A stretch of DNA of 64,000 bases, taken from contig JASANZ010002236.1 of the NCBI GenBank assembly GCA_030849805.1, positions 25,403 to 89,402 of the forward strand, written 5' to 3'. Position numbers and translations under genes: made by a program. The notes beneath the pieces are model-generated. The model worked only from the letters and a program-made list of their open reading frames with translations, did no database searches and had not been told where the DNA came from. The DNA is from Sergeia podlipaevii (taxonomy: Eukaryota > Euglenozoa > Kinetoplastea > Trypanosomatida > Trypanosomatidae). Below, one piece after another: positions 1-9,776 of this stretch (the stretch's first letter is position 1; every line of letters starts with the position of its first letter).

Positions 1-117
1 CTTTTGAAACTCTTGTGGGGCGTACAGCTGTGATGCCGGAGGTGCGCCAAATTGAAAAGAAGGCGGCGGTGGTGGCCGCTGCTGCTGCTGCTGCCCGGAT
101 TCCTGTGCGTTAAACAT
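1..117 (-). CDS. 5' end of an unidentified gene (N-terminal 39 residues, runs off the window)
   Basis: An ATG at 117 opens a frame that stays open to the window edge. The 39 visible residues begin MFNAQESG, followed by five glutamines (a CAG run) and five prolines, then a stretch rich in Phe, Ala and Pro. This is a low-complexity leader and no domain can be named. The start is supported by a long pyrimidine tract on the coding strand (about 187-208) and an AG at about 134, with no ATG between that AG and 117. It lies last in the transcription order of the window, after the amino acid permease. Similar Q/P-rich leaders occur in COPII coat and penta-EF-hand proteins, but that is only a resemblance of composition. 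Confidence 0.55.
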   Translation of the reverse strand, partial: MFNAQESGQQQQQRPPPPPSFQFGAPPASQLYAPQEFQK

Positions 118-790
118 TCTGCTATTGCTTTATCTGATATGCAATGTGCCACCGAAGACAGATGCGTGTGTGTGTGTGTGTGCGTGAGAAAGAGAAAGAG
201 AAAAAAAAGTATCTCTCAGTAAAATCCTTCAGTAACACTCGATGTGACCCTTACACACAAGATGAGACCCAAAAGTAAATAAATAAAAAGTAAAACACTT
301 TGCTTCTTGTGTGTATTGCTCTTTCAAAAAAAAAAAGGGGGGGGTGTGTATAGCGCACACTCTCTCCTCTTCCTCTTTTCAGCTAATGTGCAATGTTTCA
401 AACCAAAGAAGGGAACGTATTTCGTTCGGTTTGCTATTCTAAACACTTCCAAAAGGGTTTTTTTTTAAAGAGAGAGAGAGAGGGAGATGTGAGTAAAAAT
501 AAAAAAGTAAGCAGAGAAGAATACAGTGGAAAAAATTTGACGCAATCAAAAAAAAAGAAGAAAATTGTGTGGTTGTTTAATCTTCCTTCCCTTCTTCCTT
601 TACATAGACATGTTTCGCTTTCATGCCTCGCCGATGAAATACAAGCAGATTTGGGCACCTGATTCTATAGACTCCCACTCACCTCCACAAGGCCCACACG
701 TACACAGAGAAAGAGAGAAAAGAAAGACATACATAATCACATAGATAGCATGCGTATTCCCCTTCCCCTCCCCCTCCCCCTCCCTCCTCT
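118..790. promoter_or_regulatory. Intergenic gap between the partial gene and the permease
   Basis: No gene is seen. Near the partial gene the coding strand has a CT-rich tract (complement of 187-208) and an AG at 134 that should be its splice acceptor. A short TG run lies near 167-182 and a G run near 339-346. The part next to 790 is the 3' UTR of the permease and carries a CCCCTCC-type repeat (about 761-787). Confidence 0.5.
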
Positions 791-2716
791 TCAGTTGAAA
801 AATTGATCCTTGCAGAAGACTGCTGCACCAATCACTGTAAACACAACGCCAAAGAAGACGCTCATCATGCAAAGGATGCGCTTCAAGCAAGCGTAGCGCA
901 CGGAGAAGCGTCTATTGCGCGATCCTCCTCCCAGCGCACCCATTGCCTCATCACCATCGTCGATGACAGGAGAGCTCACAGCAGTCTCCTCATCGCTGCT
1001 GTTCTGCAATGCACCAATATATGAAGGAGAAAAAACACATAACCCAATGATACCTGGCACGATAAGAATCAGAAAAACACCGAATAAAGTTCCGATAACG
1101 TCAATGACAATAGAAATGCCAGATACCACGCCACCAATAAAAACCGTTGTGCTGACAAGCAAAAATGCCTCGAGTACAATGGCAAGGCGCGTGGTATCGT
1201 CTGGGGAGCCGAGATCACGATCGAGCTCCTCGGTTGACACGGGAAAAGAGGCAAAGTTAGCAGGCAGCAATGGAGTCAACTCCCCACCGCCACCGGCGTC
1301 CTCCTGTCCTGCCGCCACCGCTGCTGCAAGGCCACATGCATTCCTTGATGCGGAGCTGAGAGGAGAAGGGGGACGTAGAGCTGCTGATGAAAAGTCAGCG
1401 TTGGTGGCGTTCCACCTCTCCCTATTCCTCTGGACCCCTCCTCCCAGAATGCCAGCAGCCAGTTCCATAAGATCGCTCTGTTCCCTCCACAAGAGCGCAG
1501 TCATTGCCAGCCGGTGCAAGCCGCGCCTGGCGCAGATCGACACAACGGGAAATACACAAGCAAAATGCATAAAGAGACCAAGGCGACCAATATTCATGAG
1601 GATGTCATTCTTTGGATAGTTGGACACAATGTTGCCACCCACCTCAGCAGATGCCACCTCATTGCCAAATGTCCAGTACCCAAAAAAGCCAGTGGCAGCG
1701 TAGCAAACAATGATAACAGGAAAGGCCACGGCAACAGATCGCATCATCGTGGACGGATCACGCTGCCGAAGCTCCTTGTAAAAGTACGGAACGTTGAAGT
1801 GGTAACCAAAGGCGACGCCGTATGTAGAGATGGATAGCAGCGCCGAGGGAAGAAGTCCACACCAGCGCATTTCACCTTTGGATGCAGGCGTCACGTGTGG
1901 GTAGTCATTGTTTCTAGCGGTAAAGAAGCGGAATACCACAAACACAACAATGTACAAGATGGTCAAGAAGCCTAGAAGTGATGACCACTTTAGCTCCTCC
2001 ATGTTACGTGCGCAGCTAAGAGAGAAAAAAACAACGCCCGACGCAAGCAGCCAAAACAATTCAGAGACAATAAAGCCCTCCAGCTTGAAAGTATGCTGAA
2101 GTACTGGCGGGATAGAGTCTATGATCACCCTGGTATAGATAATGAGGGTGCCATAGTTGCTCAGGAAAATAATCAGCTCCACCAGCACCGTCACCCAGCG
2201 GCGCCAACGTCTGCGCTTGAGTTCATCCGTGGCATGAGCGGCACGATGGTACTCAACAAATTGCGGGGACCCCACTGCGCCAGCCGCGGCAACAGGGCTC
2301 TGTGGATCTGTCAGACCACTAGCAGCCAGAGCGCGAGCCTCAATGAAAGCCTCCAGTGTGCGAGGGGGGTAGAGCGCCGTGGCAACTACTTCCGTCACGG
2401 AGAATTTTCCTGTTGCGTCACACCCCACTACAAGACAGTACACGGCGTAGGCTGACATGAGGCCAATAAAAAGCAGCAGCAGTATGCCTGGCACCACCGT
2501 AGCATTGTAAAGAGCAAGAGGCAGTGAAAGCACGCCAGCACCCATCACATTGCATAACGTGTTGATCACCACAGCGGTGACGGTGCCGTCACGCGTGGGC
2601 TCGCTCGCACCAACGCAAGAGAGACGTGTTGCAACGCTGTGACTCACTCGACTGGCCAGCGTCTCCTGGCGCGACACACGCGCTGAATGGTAGTGCAGAG
2701 AGGAAGTGCGCTGCAT
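791..2716 (-). CDS. Amino acid permease, AAAP/AAT family (Aa_trans)
   Basis: A 641-residue multi-pass membrane protein, predicted to carry amino acids across the plasma membrane or a vesicle membrane. After a hydrophilic N-terminus of about 45 residues, the first membrane segment contains the family-typical NVMGAGVLSLPLA. About ten more hydrophobic segments follow. A Ser/Ala/Gly-rich loop of about 90 residues (around 430-520) precedes the last three segments. Trypanosomatids have many such AAT transporters, and substrate cannot be read from sequence. The first ATG is at 2716. An in-frame GTG 10 codons upstream is not a likely start, because a T-rich tract at 2791-2801 and an AG at 2776 place a normal short leader before this ATG. 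The stop is TGA. Confidence 0.88.
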   Translation of the reverse strand: MQRTSSLHYHSARVSRQETLASRVSHSVATRLSCVGASEPTRDGTVTAVVINTLCNVMGAGVLSLPLALYNATVVPGILLLLFIGLMSAYAVYCLVVGCDATGKFSVTEVVATALYPPRTLEAFIEARALAASGLTDPQSPVAAAGAVGSPQFVEYHRAAHATDELKRRRWRRWVTVLVELIIFLSNYGTLIIYTRVIIDSIPPVLQHTFKLEGFIVSELFWLLASGVVFFSLSCARNMEELKWSSLLGFLTILYIVVFVVFRFFTARNNDYPHVTPASKGEMRWCGLLPSALLSISTYGVAFGYHFNVPYFYKELRQRDPSTMMRSVAVAFPVIIVCYAATGFFGYWTFGNEVASAEVGGNIVSNYPKNDILMNIGRLGLFMHFACVFPVVSICARRGLHRLAMTALLWREQSDLMELAAGILGGGVQRNRERWNATNADFSSAALRPPSPLSSASRNACGLAAAVAAGQEDAGGGGELTPLLPANFASFPVSTEELDRDLGSPDDTTRLAIVLEAFLLVSTTVFIGGVVSGISIVIDVIGTLFGVFLILIVPGIIGLCVFSPSYIGALQNSSDEETAVSSPVIDDGDEAMGALGGGSRNRRFSVRYACLKRILCMMSVFFGVVFTVIGAAVFCKDQFFN

Positions 2717-3543
2717 TGCAGAAAAATGTGAGATGCCGACTAGCACTCAATCAGTCAATCAATAAATATGTTTGCTAAATGTGTATAAACAAAAAAAAAA
2801 ACTGAAAGCACCACCTGTCAAGAATATGGTCTGACTATTGTTGTTGATTTTTTTATTTTTTTTGCGTGTGTGCCAGTGTTTGTATGTGCCTTTGATAAAA
2901 GCAAACAAAAGAAGAATATATAAAGGAAAACAAATCCTTTGATAGTTGTAGTTGCAACAAAAAATTGTCTTGCAGGTCTGTAAAGGAAAAAGAGAAAATG
3001 AAAAAAAAAGAGCTAAGAGAGAGTAGATAAAATTTATGATATGTGTCTTCTACTACTAGAAGGTGTATAGCGTATATCTCTCTGAGTGCCTATGTACGTT
3101 TGAAGGTTGTGCGTACACGCAGCAGTGTGAACCGCTTCTGGTAAAAAATGCAATGTCGCTTCAAAGAAGCACACACATAGAGTCTACCAAGCGTCCCTTA
3201 ATAATAATAAAAAATAATAAAAATAGAAAGAATATTCAAAAGAAAAAAATGTCATTGCTGCCTCAATTTAACAAACTCTAAAAAAAAAAAAAATGCGGAT
3301 TATGATTAAGAACTGAGTACACAAGCCTCGTTGCTATTGGTCTTTCACCTCAGTAAAATAATACTAGTAGTTGTGACAAAATATGTGGTAGTAGCAATAT
3401 ACATACATATATATCAGAAGAATGAATCACAACCTCGTCAATCAGTTTGACAGGCAGACTCGTAATAAAAATGTACAGGTGCATCCCTCCCTCAGCAGAC
3501 ACGTATATGTATCTGTATTTTCCCGCGTGATGTGACGTACTAC

Positions 3544-3578
<35 letters not shown>

Positions 3579-3704
3579 CAATGCTTTCCAACATGCACAT
3601 ATGCAGAAAAAAAAAGCATCAATTTCAAAAAGAGGGTAAAGTACATTTTGTAAAGGACATATATAGGCGATGACTGGAAACACATGGGCATATATACATT
3701 TCCC
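2717..3704. promoter_or_regulatory. Intergenic gap upstream of the permease
   Basis: No gene is seen. A poly-A run at about 2791-2801 (poly-T on the coding strand) with an AG at 2776 is the likely splice acceptor for the permease. The rest is A-rich low-complexity sequence plus a (CA)16 microsatellite at 3545-3576, and it includes the 3' UTR of the next gene. Confidence 0.5.
3545..3576. repeat. (AC)16 microsatellite
   Basis: A perfect AC dinucleotide run of about 32 bases in the 3' flank of the gene at 3705-4763. CA/TG runs are common in trypanosomatid intergenic DNA and tend to vary in length between isolates. Confidence 0.95.
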
Positions 3705-4763
3705 TCATGCCGGACTTGCTGGCTCCACTACCTCTCCGTTCGCACTACGTAGTGCCAGATTCGCCAACCTCAGTTCCTCCTCCACGTGATACATCAGCTT
3801 GGCCCCAATCAGCTGCATGTGCATCTCTCTCAGGTGGCACCCCTCCTGAGTCGCAGCAGCCACAATAGCGTCACTTTCTTCAGGTTTGCGGTGCACCTGC
3901 TTCAACACGTCCAGCACGCCAGGCAGCGGAGGCAGCTGAGAAACCGCCTCTACCGTGCCCAGCTCCTTGCCGTACGCAGCTACGTCCGCTCGGGCATGGT
4001 ACTGTCGCTTGGCGCCATGTGTGTACTGAGCCGCGTATCCATCCTGGCGCAGCACCTGCATCGCCCCAAAGTGCAAGGCCTGCTCCATCTGAAGCTGTGC
4101 AATGCTCTCAAGTTCATCTGCTCCCCCCTCTCCACTGTCCTCGTGGTCACTGAAAATGTCAAAGCCTAGAGGCGGAGGCTTGGCAGCACCTACACCACTG
4201 GACAGCAGGGGCGCAGCGTTTGCCCTGCCAGAAATCATGGATCCACGCTTGGACTTCTTCCTTGCATTGTGTGACGGCGCGCTCGGAGGTGACGGCGTCA
4301 AGTTGCTCCCAGACGGCTGCGCTAGCGCCTCCTCAGAACTACATCCGCCCTGAAAAGTGAAAGGCCTAAAGTTAACGTCAGGTGATGTGGGCGACATGGG
4401 GTCTGGAGGTGGCTGGCACCACCGTGTGGTGTGTGCTTGCATCATGCGCAAGTACAAGGTCTGCGCGTTGATGTCCTTGACAGCCTTAATGTCTAGGTAT
4501 TCCTTGGGTTGCTGCCGAATCATGCTCCGCTTCTGAGGCTCTGCCTGTGGTGCAATGGGGGGTCGCAGATCAGCCCCACCGGCGCTCACTCCGGTGGCAT
4601 TGGCCGCTCCTGTCGCCCCTGCTGCCGCGCCTTGACTCGGCACATCTAAACGAGAAGCAGCGGATTTGGTAGCAGGGAAGGGAACCGCAATGTTGTTCAC
4701 GCGATTCTGAAGTCGAGTATTGGGGATTGGAGCGTCCCCACGAGGAGAGCCAGCTCTCTTCAT
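3705..4763 (-). CDS. Hypothetical protein, 352 aa
   Basis: I do not recognise this protein. It starts MKRAGSPRGD and has a low-complexity Ala/Gly/Pro-rich N-terminal third. A short ordered stretch around 85-115 contains EYLDIKAVKDIN, and a Ser/Pro-rich linker follows. The C-terminal 140 residues look helical and charged (LESIAQLQMEQALHFGAM, then a Glu/Leu-rich end). There is no signal peptide or membrane segment. The open frame extends 55 codons further upstream, but that part is poly-Phe/Leu encoded by the splice-site pyrimidine tracts (poly-A at 4835-4855 on the plus strand, AGs at 4832 and 4810), so the ATG at 4763 is the real start. The stop is TGA. Confidence 0.75.
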   Translation of the reverse strand: MKRAGSPRGDAPIPNTRLQNRVNNIAVPFPATKSAASRLDVPSQGAAAGATGAANATGVSAGGADLRPPIAPQAEPQKRSMIRQQPKEYLDIKAVKDINAQTLYLRMMQAHTTRWCQPPPDPMSPTSPDVNFRPFTFQGGCSSEEALAQPSGSNLTPSPPSAPSHNARKKSKRGSMISGRANAAPLLSSGVGAAKPPPLGFDIFSDHEDSGEGGADELESIAQLQMEQALHFGAMQVLRQDGYAAQYTHGAKRQYHARADVAAYGKELGTVEAVSQLPPLPGVLDVLKQVHRKPEESDAIVAAATQEGCHLREMHMQLIGAKLMYHVEEELRLANLALRSANGEVVEPASPA

Positions 4764-5628
4764 ACAAAAGGAAAAATGCAGTATGATGCAGCGCAGCTCC
4801 GGTAGTAGCTGGAGAAAAAAAAAGATACAACTGTAAAAAAAAAAAAAAAAAAAAAGCAAACAGAGGAAGAAAAATGTAGATAAGTTTATGTAGAGTGGGC
4901 ACGTCCAATCACAAATGTGCACACACATTCAATCGACGCATTTTCGTTAAAGGTCCTCTGTTACAGGTCATCGCTTTACTTTCCGATGCATAATTCCATT
5001 GATAAAAAAAAAAAGCTTCACTATAAGAAGAACTCAAGGCTGAAGAAACAGCAACACAACAAATAAGAAGAGAAGCGCCACTTCCTTTTTTCCCCTTTTC
5101 TTGAGCAATCTCTCATCCTTCTGTCAACAACAACACGTAAAAAAAAAAAAAAAGAATAATATAAAAAGACAAAAAAATAGTGTCAGCAAGCATTTAAAGT
5201 TGTTGCTCACAGGCTCGCAGACGAGTATTCGGCCGTGTGCAAGTAATTCTGCAAGAGCAATGCCTACAAGTGAAACATGGCGCTTCGTATATAACACAGT
5301 AAGTAACGCGCATTGCACTTCGCGACTAGTGTACACACACACACACACACATTCATACATGCGTGCGTACGTGCCACTCGCTTGTTCCCATAAATGAGTC
5401 ACTCTGGCATTTCCATGTACACCATACATGTAGTAGGATTCAAAATGAAAATAAAAAATGATAGTGAGGAGGGGAGGATATAACTAAATTGACTATCTCA
5501 GAGTTCAGCAGTAGGATCGCCTACGCTCTAGCACGCACGTCGAGGTTTCGTTTTTTTATATATTCGCTTCCGTGATAACTTGCTTTTTTTTTTCCTCCCC
5601 CTTTCACTTTGGCGTCTTGTCACCTGTA
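4764..5628. promoter_or_regulatory. Intergenic gap with strong splice signal
   Basis: No gene is seen. Two pyrimidine tracts on the coding strand (complement of 4835-4855 and 4815-4823), each followed by AG (4832 and 4810), give the likely acceptors for the downstream gene. The remainder is A-rich with an (AC)9 run near 5333-5350 and the 3' UTR of the PLAC8 gene. Confidence 0.55.
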
Positions 5629-6531
5629 TCACACCATGACAGCTCTGTTTGGGTACTGGTATGTTTTCATCTGCACCTCATTCTGCGTGAGCATACACGC
5701 TAGCACTAGAAGATACACGCAATCGCCCAGTAAGCGGATAGAGTCACTGCCAATAATCATTGCCACCAGCTGGATGATGCACGCGATCCACATGAGGGCA
5801 ACATCGCAGCAATCGCTTTTCAAATTGTAGTGCCGCATGATCATGAAGCGGTTGCCGTGCACAGCGCATGGGAGGCAGCAAAGTACCTCAGTAACCATGC
5901 AGCAGCACCCACAGCTGCCGCAGCCACTGTTGAAGCAGGGACAGCACCCGTTCCATAGGCCAGCACAGCATATATAGCGCTTCCAGTCTCCCAGAAGCAG
6001 CTTCTTGCGCTGCATAAATGCGCAGCACATCGGGCAGAAAAAAGCCTGAGTGCAGAAGCAGCAGTCGCTGCACGGTGACTTCAACATGCTCGTCGCCCAC
6101 TCATTCGATCCTTTGAATTCGTGAACTTCGTCGTACTTCGCAGGAGGCTTGTAGTCAAAGTAAGCTGGCTCACCCACTACTGCGGTGCCCATGGCTGGGT
6201 TCTGCATAGGTGGTTGCCAGTTCTGCACGCCGCTGCTGCCAGTATTGTTATCGCTATTGTTGCCAGGGTAGCCTTGCTGAGATACTGGTGCATACACTCC
6301 TCCTTGGGGCTGGTATTGTTGCTGCATCGGCTGCGCGCATTCTTGAGAATAATGCTCCCCGCTTAGCTGGTAGTAGTTCCCCTCTTGAGGGTACGCGCTT
6401 TGCGGTAATGGGGACGCGTAACCTTGTTGAGGTGCCTGATTGTAGTACTGGGGAGAACCAGCGTATTGAGCTGGGGGATACCTGCCTTGTCCCGAAGTCT
6501 CCACGTTCTTGCTTGGATTTTCTGCGGACAT
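5629..6531 (-). CDS. PLAC8-family cysteine-rich protein with Pro/Gln/Tyr-rich N-terminus
   Basis: A 300-residue protein in two halves. Residues 1-145 are rich in Gln, Tyr, Pro and Gly (PQYYNQAPQQGY-type sequence), a disordered leader. Residues about 155-290 form a PLAC8 domain: clustered cysteines (CSDCCFCTQAFFCPMCC, then CCPCFNSGCGSCGCCC), the motif CLPCAVHGNRFMIMRHY, and two hydrophobic stretches near the C-terminus. PLAC8 proteins act at membranes in plants, animals and protists, in cell-size control, metal handling or lipid-linked roles. The function here is unknown. Related kinetoplastid proteins have been annotated as 'ama1', as far as I recall. The first ATG is at 6531. A frame extension to a TTG at 6588 is not credible. 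The likely splice acceptor is at 6686, just after a 21-base poly-T tract. Confidence 0.8.
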   Translation of the reverse strand: MSAENPSKNVETSGQGRYPPAQYAGSPQYYNQAPQQGYASPLPQSAYPQEGNYYQLSGEHYSQECAQPMQQQYQPQGGVYAPVSQQGYPGNNSDNNTGSSGVQNWQPPMQNPAMGTAVVGEPAYFDYKPPAKYDEVHEFKGSNEWATSMLKSPCSDCCFCTQAFFCPMCCAFMQRKKLLLGDWKRYICCAGLWNGCCPCFNSGCGSCGCCCMVTEVLCCLPCAVHGNRFMIMRHYNLKSDCCDVALMWIACIIQLVAMIIGSDSIRLLGDCVYLLVLACMLTQNEVQMKTYQYPNRAVMV

Positions 6532-7216
6532 ATACCGCTCAACCAGGTTGAATGAGTGAGTGGCGTGTGTTGTAAATTTGAGAGTCAAAGAAAAAGGAGG
6601 AGCGATACTCAGAAGTGAAAATGTGCCCTGAAGCTTTCACTATATAATAAAAAGTAATTTTTTTTTTTCTTTGTGTGTGCGTGTGCTTTAAAAAAAAAAA
6701 AAAAAAAAAAAGAGAGCGTGAGTGTATATATGTATTGAATTCGCTCGCACTATTTCCAATAACAACAACAAAAAAAAAAAAAAAAAGATGTGTAAAAAAA
6801 AAATATATAGGCGTAATCGCATGGAAAAGGCTGCCTTGTCGTCACTTCGTCTAAGCTTATCCAGTCACAGATGAACAAGACATGTGCATAAAGAGCACAC
6901 ACAGAACACTGCCGCTACAGAATTTTGACACACATGAATATATTATTTTAAATAGTTATTCGCATTAGCTGTGCATTGGAAATGTTGCACTGCATTTAAA
7001 GAAGAAAAAGAAAGTAAAACATGCTCGCTCCTTACATGTTTTCCTTTGCTTATTATAAAACAAACCCGCACCACCTGCACCTCACTTGTGTCACCTTACT
7101 CCATTCCTTATCCTGTAAGGCACGTGCGCACGTCACCGTTTAAACGTTTGAGATGTCATACCTAAGAAAGAAAGAAAAAGGAAACGGCGCTTCACACCCC
7201 TCTATTGCTTCTCTGT
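6532..7216. promoter_or_regulatory. Intergenic gap upstream of the PLAC8 gene
   Basis: No gene is seen. A poly-A run at 6690-6711 (poly-T on the coding strand) and an AG at 6687 mark the probable acceptor. Another A run lies at about 6771-6786. The lower-A part near 7020-7216 is the 3' UTR of the RRM gene. Confidence 0.5.
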
Positions 7217-8590
7217 TCACGCCTCAGTCTTGCGCTTCTTGTAAACTCTTTGCTTCCCCTTGCGAACAGCACCATCCTCTCTGTTGCCACGGCTGAGACC
7301 CTCCTCCCTCATGCGTTGGCGCTTCAGCTCCTTCATGCGAGCCAGCTTCTGCACCGCATTGATGTTCTCAATCGCAAAGGACACCATAAGACGACGGTTA
7401 TCGCCGAACATGGTAGGGTTGTTGTTAAGCTGGCGCAGGCAATTGAGTGCCACGTTGTGATTCACAAACTCAATGAAGCCGTAACCCTTCGAAACACCTG
7501 CAGAATCCTTGAGCACCTTGATATTCTTGACAGGGCCATACTTGCCCCACTTCCCCTTCTCCATATCCGCCTTGTGCGTCTTGAGGTACTCACGAGCCTT
7601 CTCTGCGAAGAGGCGGCGCACGTCATTCTCGGACATGGTACGAGGCAAATTACGTACGCTCAGGCGTAACTTGCTAACAAAGAAGTTGTTGTTCAGCAGC
7701 TGGGTCTTGCGAGCCTCGTAGTCGTCGTGGATCATCTGCATGTAACGGGGGTGCAGGTCGCGGCTAGCAGGGGTGTTAGGAAGAATAAGGCCCTCCTGAA
7801 GCAAGTACAAGTTGCGCGGATCGTCCGCAGCCACCTTCGTGCGCTTCTTCTTCTTCTGGATAGCAGCCACCGCCTCCTGTGTGTCAGAGCGGGAGAGTAC
7901 CTTATGAACCGTAAACTTGGTCTCACGCATCATCAAAAACGGATCACGCGCAATAAACGCATCCGTGCGCAGTTTGTACTGCAGCTTCTTCGCCTGATGG
8001 TGCGACATACCCTCAGTATTCTGCTTCATCTCCTCACGACTAGCCGCCGACACCTCACGTGCGTTCTGCTGAGCATACTCGTAGATCTTCTCGGCCAGCC
8101 CCTTGGTGCCGCAATGCACAAAGGCTGTTCCAGCTAGCGATTTGTTGATGCGGTTACGCACCAGCAGCACCCGACGTACCTTTCCAAAGTGTGCGGCAAA
8201 GTAGTCCAACAACTCGCCCTCGTTGGTGTCCAAAGGGAGAGCCTTGAGGAACAGCTGAGTCTCCAAGGGATCACGCTGATTGAGGCGCTCCTCCTTCTCC
8301 TCGTCCACGTCACTCTGTACTTCACCGTCCTCCTCGCCGTCGGGAGTGAAGCTGAAGGCGCCTTCTTCCTTTTCCTCCTCGGCCGCACGCCCGCGCTTGT
8401 AGCCCTTGCCGCTAGACGATTTCCTAGTCTTCTCATTAGCTCCGTTTTGGTACGTCTTGGTGATCGCAGTCTTCCAGCTGGGCTTTTTCTTTTCCAACTT
8501 TGAGCGCATCTGCTTGCGGATGCGCTGTTGTGCCTTCTTCTTTCGCAGCGCCGATGGCGTTGCCTTTCTCTTCACAGTTCCCTTCGCCAT
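7217..8590 (-). CDS. Nucleolar RRM protein, Nop4/RBM28 family (ribosome biogenesis)
   Basis: A 457-residue RNA-binding protein predicted to act in the nucleolus in maturation of the large ribosomal subunit. The N-terminus is very basic (RKKKAQQRIRKQMRSKLEKK), followed by an acidic Glu-rich stretch at about 70-105. RRM1 lies at about 112-165 (LFLKALPLDTNEGEL; RNP1-like AGTAFVHC). A linker contains DDPRNLYLLQEGLI, a hallmark of the Nop4/RBM28 group. RRM2 lies at about 303-410 (LRLSVRNLP; RNP1 KGYGFIEF; then NNNPTMFGDNRRLMVSF), again as in RBM28. The tail is basic. Yeast and human homologues have four RRMs and are longer, so this form is reduced to two. The start ATG at 8590 follows a CT-rich tract and an AG at 8638. 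The stop is TGA. Confidence 0.85.
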   Translation of the reverse strand: MAKGTVKRKATPSALRKKKAQQRIRKQMRSKLEKKKPSWKTAITKTYQNGANEKTRKSSSGKGYKRGRAAEEEKEEGAFSFTPDGEEDGEVQSDVDEEKEERLNQRDPLETQLFLKALPLDTNEGELLDYFAAHFGKVRRVLLVRNRINKSLAGTAFVHCGTKGLAEKIYEYAQQNAREVSAASREEMKQNTEGMSHHQAKKLQYKLRTDAFIARDPFLMMRETKFTVHKVLSRSDTQEAVAAIQKKKKRTKVAADDPRNLYLLQEGLILPNTPASRDLHPRYMQMIHDDYEARKTQLLNNNFFVSKLRLSVRNLPRTMSENDVRRLFAEKAREYLKTHKADMEKGKWGKYGPVKNIKVLKDSAGVSKGYGFIEFVNHNVALNCLRQLNNNPTMFGDNRRLMVSFAIENINAVQKLARMKELKRQRMREEGLSRGNREDGAVRKGKQRVYKKRKTEA

Positions 8591-9776
8591 GACTCCCTCG
8601 TCACACCTTACAGATTGAGAGGTAACAATACAGACACTATGAGGAAAAAGAGACAGTCAGCTCGTGGTATGGCGCTCTATTTCTCTCTCTGTCTCTTCGT
8701 CGCTCACTCCTCTATTTCTTATCTAACCTCCGCCGAATGGCCTCCTCCTTATCTTTTGAGTTGTGACTCACGGCAGCGGTTGCTGTGTGATATCTCAGCC
8801 TACCTCTGCTTTCCTTTCCTCTAAGCTTCCGCATAGTTGAAAAAAAAAGTGCAAAGTACAAAAAAAAAGATAGCAAAAAGTTCAAAAAAAGAAAAGATAA
8901 TAGACATCAAAAAAAAAAATCACAAAATTAACACCATGATAGAAAGACTTCACATCCCCCTTCCCTCCCTCTCCCTCATCACCACTACCGAAGCATATAG
9001 AACATCCTCGTTTATCATCGACAAATAAACGTTCCTTGTAATTTTACACTTTTGTTTGTTTGTATGCCGAAGGCAAAAGATTACTAAATATATACGAAGT
9101 GGCGTTTGTACACACTGCAGATTCGTCACACTTGCCACCACAACGCATGAAATAAAGAAAAAGGGGAGCACACAAGTCAAGATAAGAGAGAGAACAGATA
9201 AAATTAACCACAGAGATCATTACACATAAGAGGAAAGAGAGAAGAAAAAAAAATGAATGAAACATCTATAGCTCCCTCAAGAAAAAAAAAAAAGAATGTG
9301 TGTATGCAGAAAGACGCGTGCGTACTAATCTAGTCATGGCAACATCACACACACAATGTAAAGAAAAAGAAAAAATCCTGTTGCCTCATCCACCTCTTCT
9401 AAAGTGTATGTGTGAGTCGCGCTCCTTTTCTTTTTTTTTCACCTATTTCCTCCCCCCCCCCCTTTTCTCCGTCTCTCGTAGCCTTTACCTATTCACGCCT
9501 ATTCAAATCCCCCAGCGCAAATACAACCCGCTCACATCCTCTCCGCCTCTAGGACACTAACCAGCAGCCACACACCCCCTACACGTACGCACTCTCTTTC
9601 CCTCCACAAACCCGTCTCTGATGTTACCTCCAAGCTTTTTTCTTCTCCTTTTGCCTCCCCCTCCCCCACCCCCTGCACTTCTTTCTCAGTCACTCCATAA
9701 CGCAAAGATGATTAAAAAAAAAAAGGGAAGAGACGGCGCACCTCGGCAATGTGCGTGCGTGAGCGAATTTGTTGGT
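8591..9776. promoter_or_regulatory. Intergenic gap, 1.2 kb, with pyrimidine-rich blocks
   Basis: No gene is seen. The splice acceptor for the RRM gene is probably the AG at 8638 after a TCTCTTTTTCC tract. On the plus strand, pyrimidine-rich blocks at about 8950-8980 and 9420-9680 include C runs. They are purine-rich on the transcribed strand, so they are not splice signals for these genes. Short open frames here have no coding character. Confidence 0.5.

Noticed and set aside
2717..2746. GTG start for the permease
   Set aside because: Kinetoplastid genes start at ATG, and one lies ten codons downstream. The same applies to the non-ATG extensions at 6588, 14991, 30337, 46555 and 57324.
4764..4928. 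N-terminal extension of the 352-aa protein (poly-Phe/Leu)
   Set aside because: It is translation of the splice-site poly-T tracts on the coding strand; the ATG at 4763 follows the AGs.
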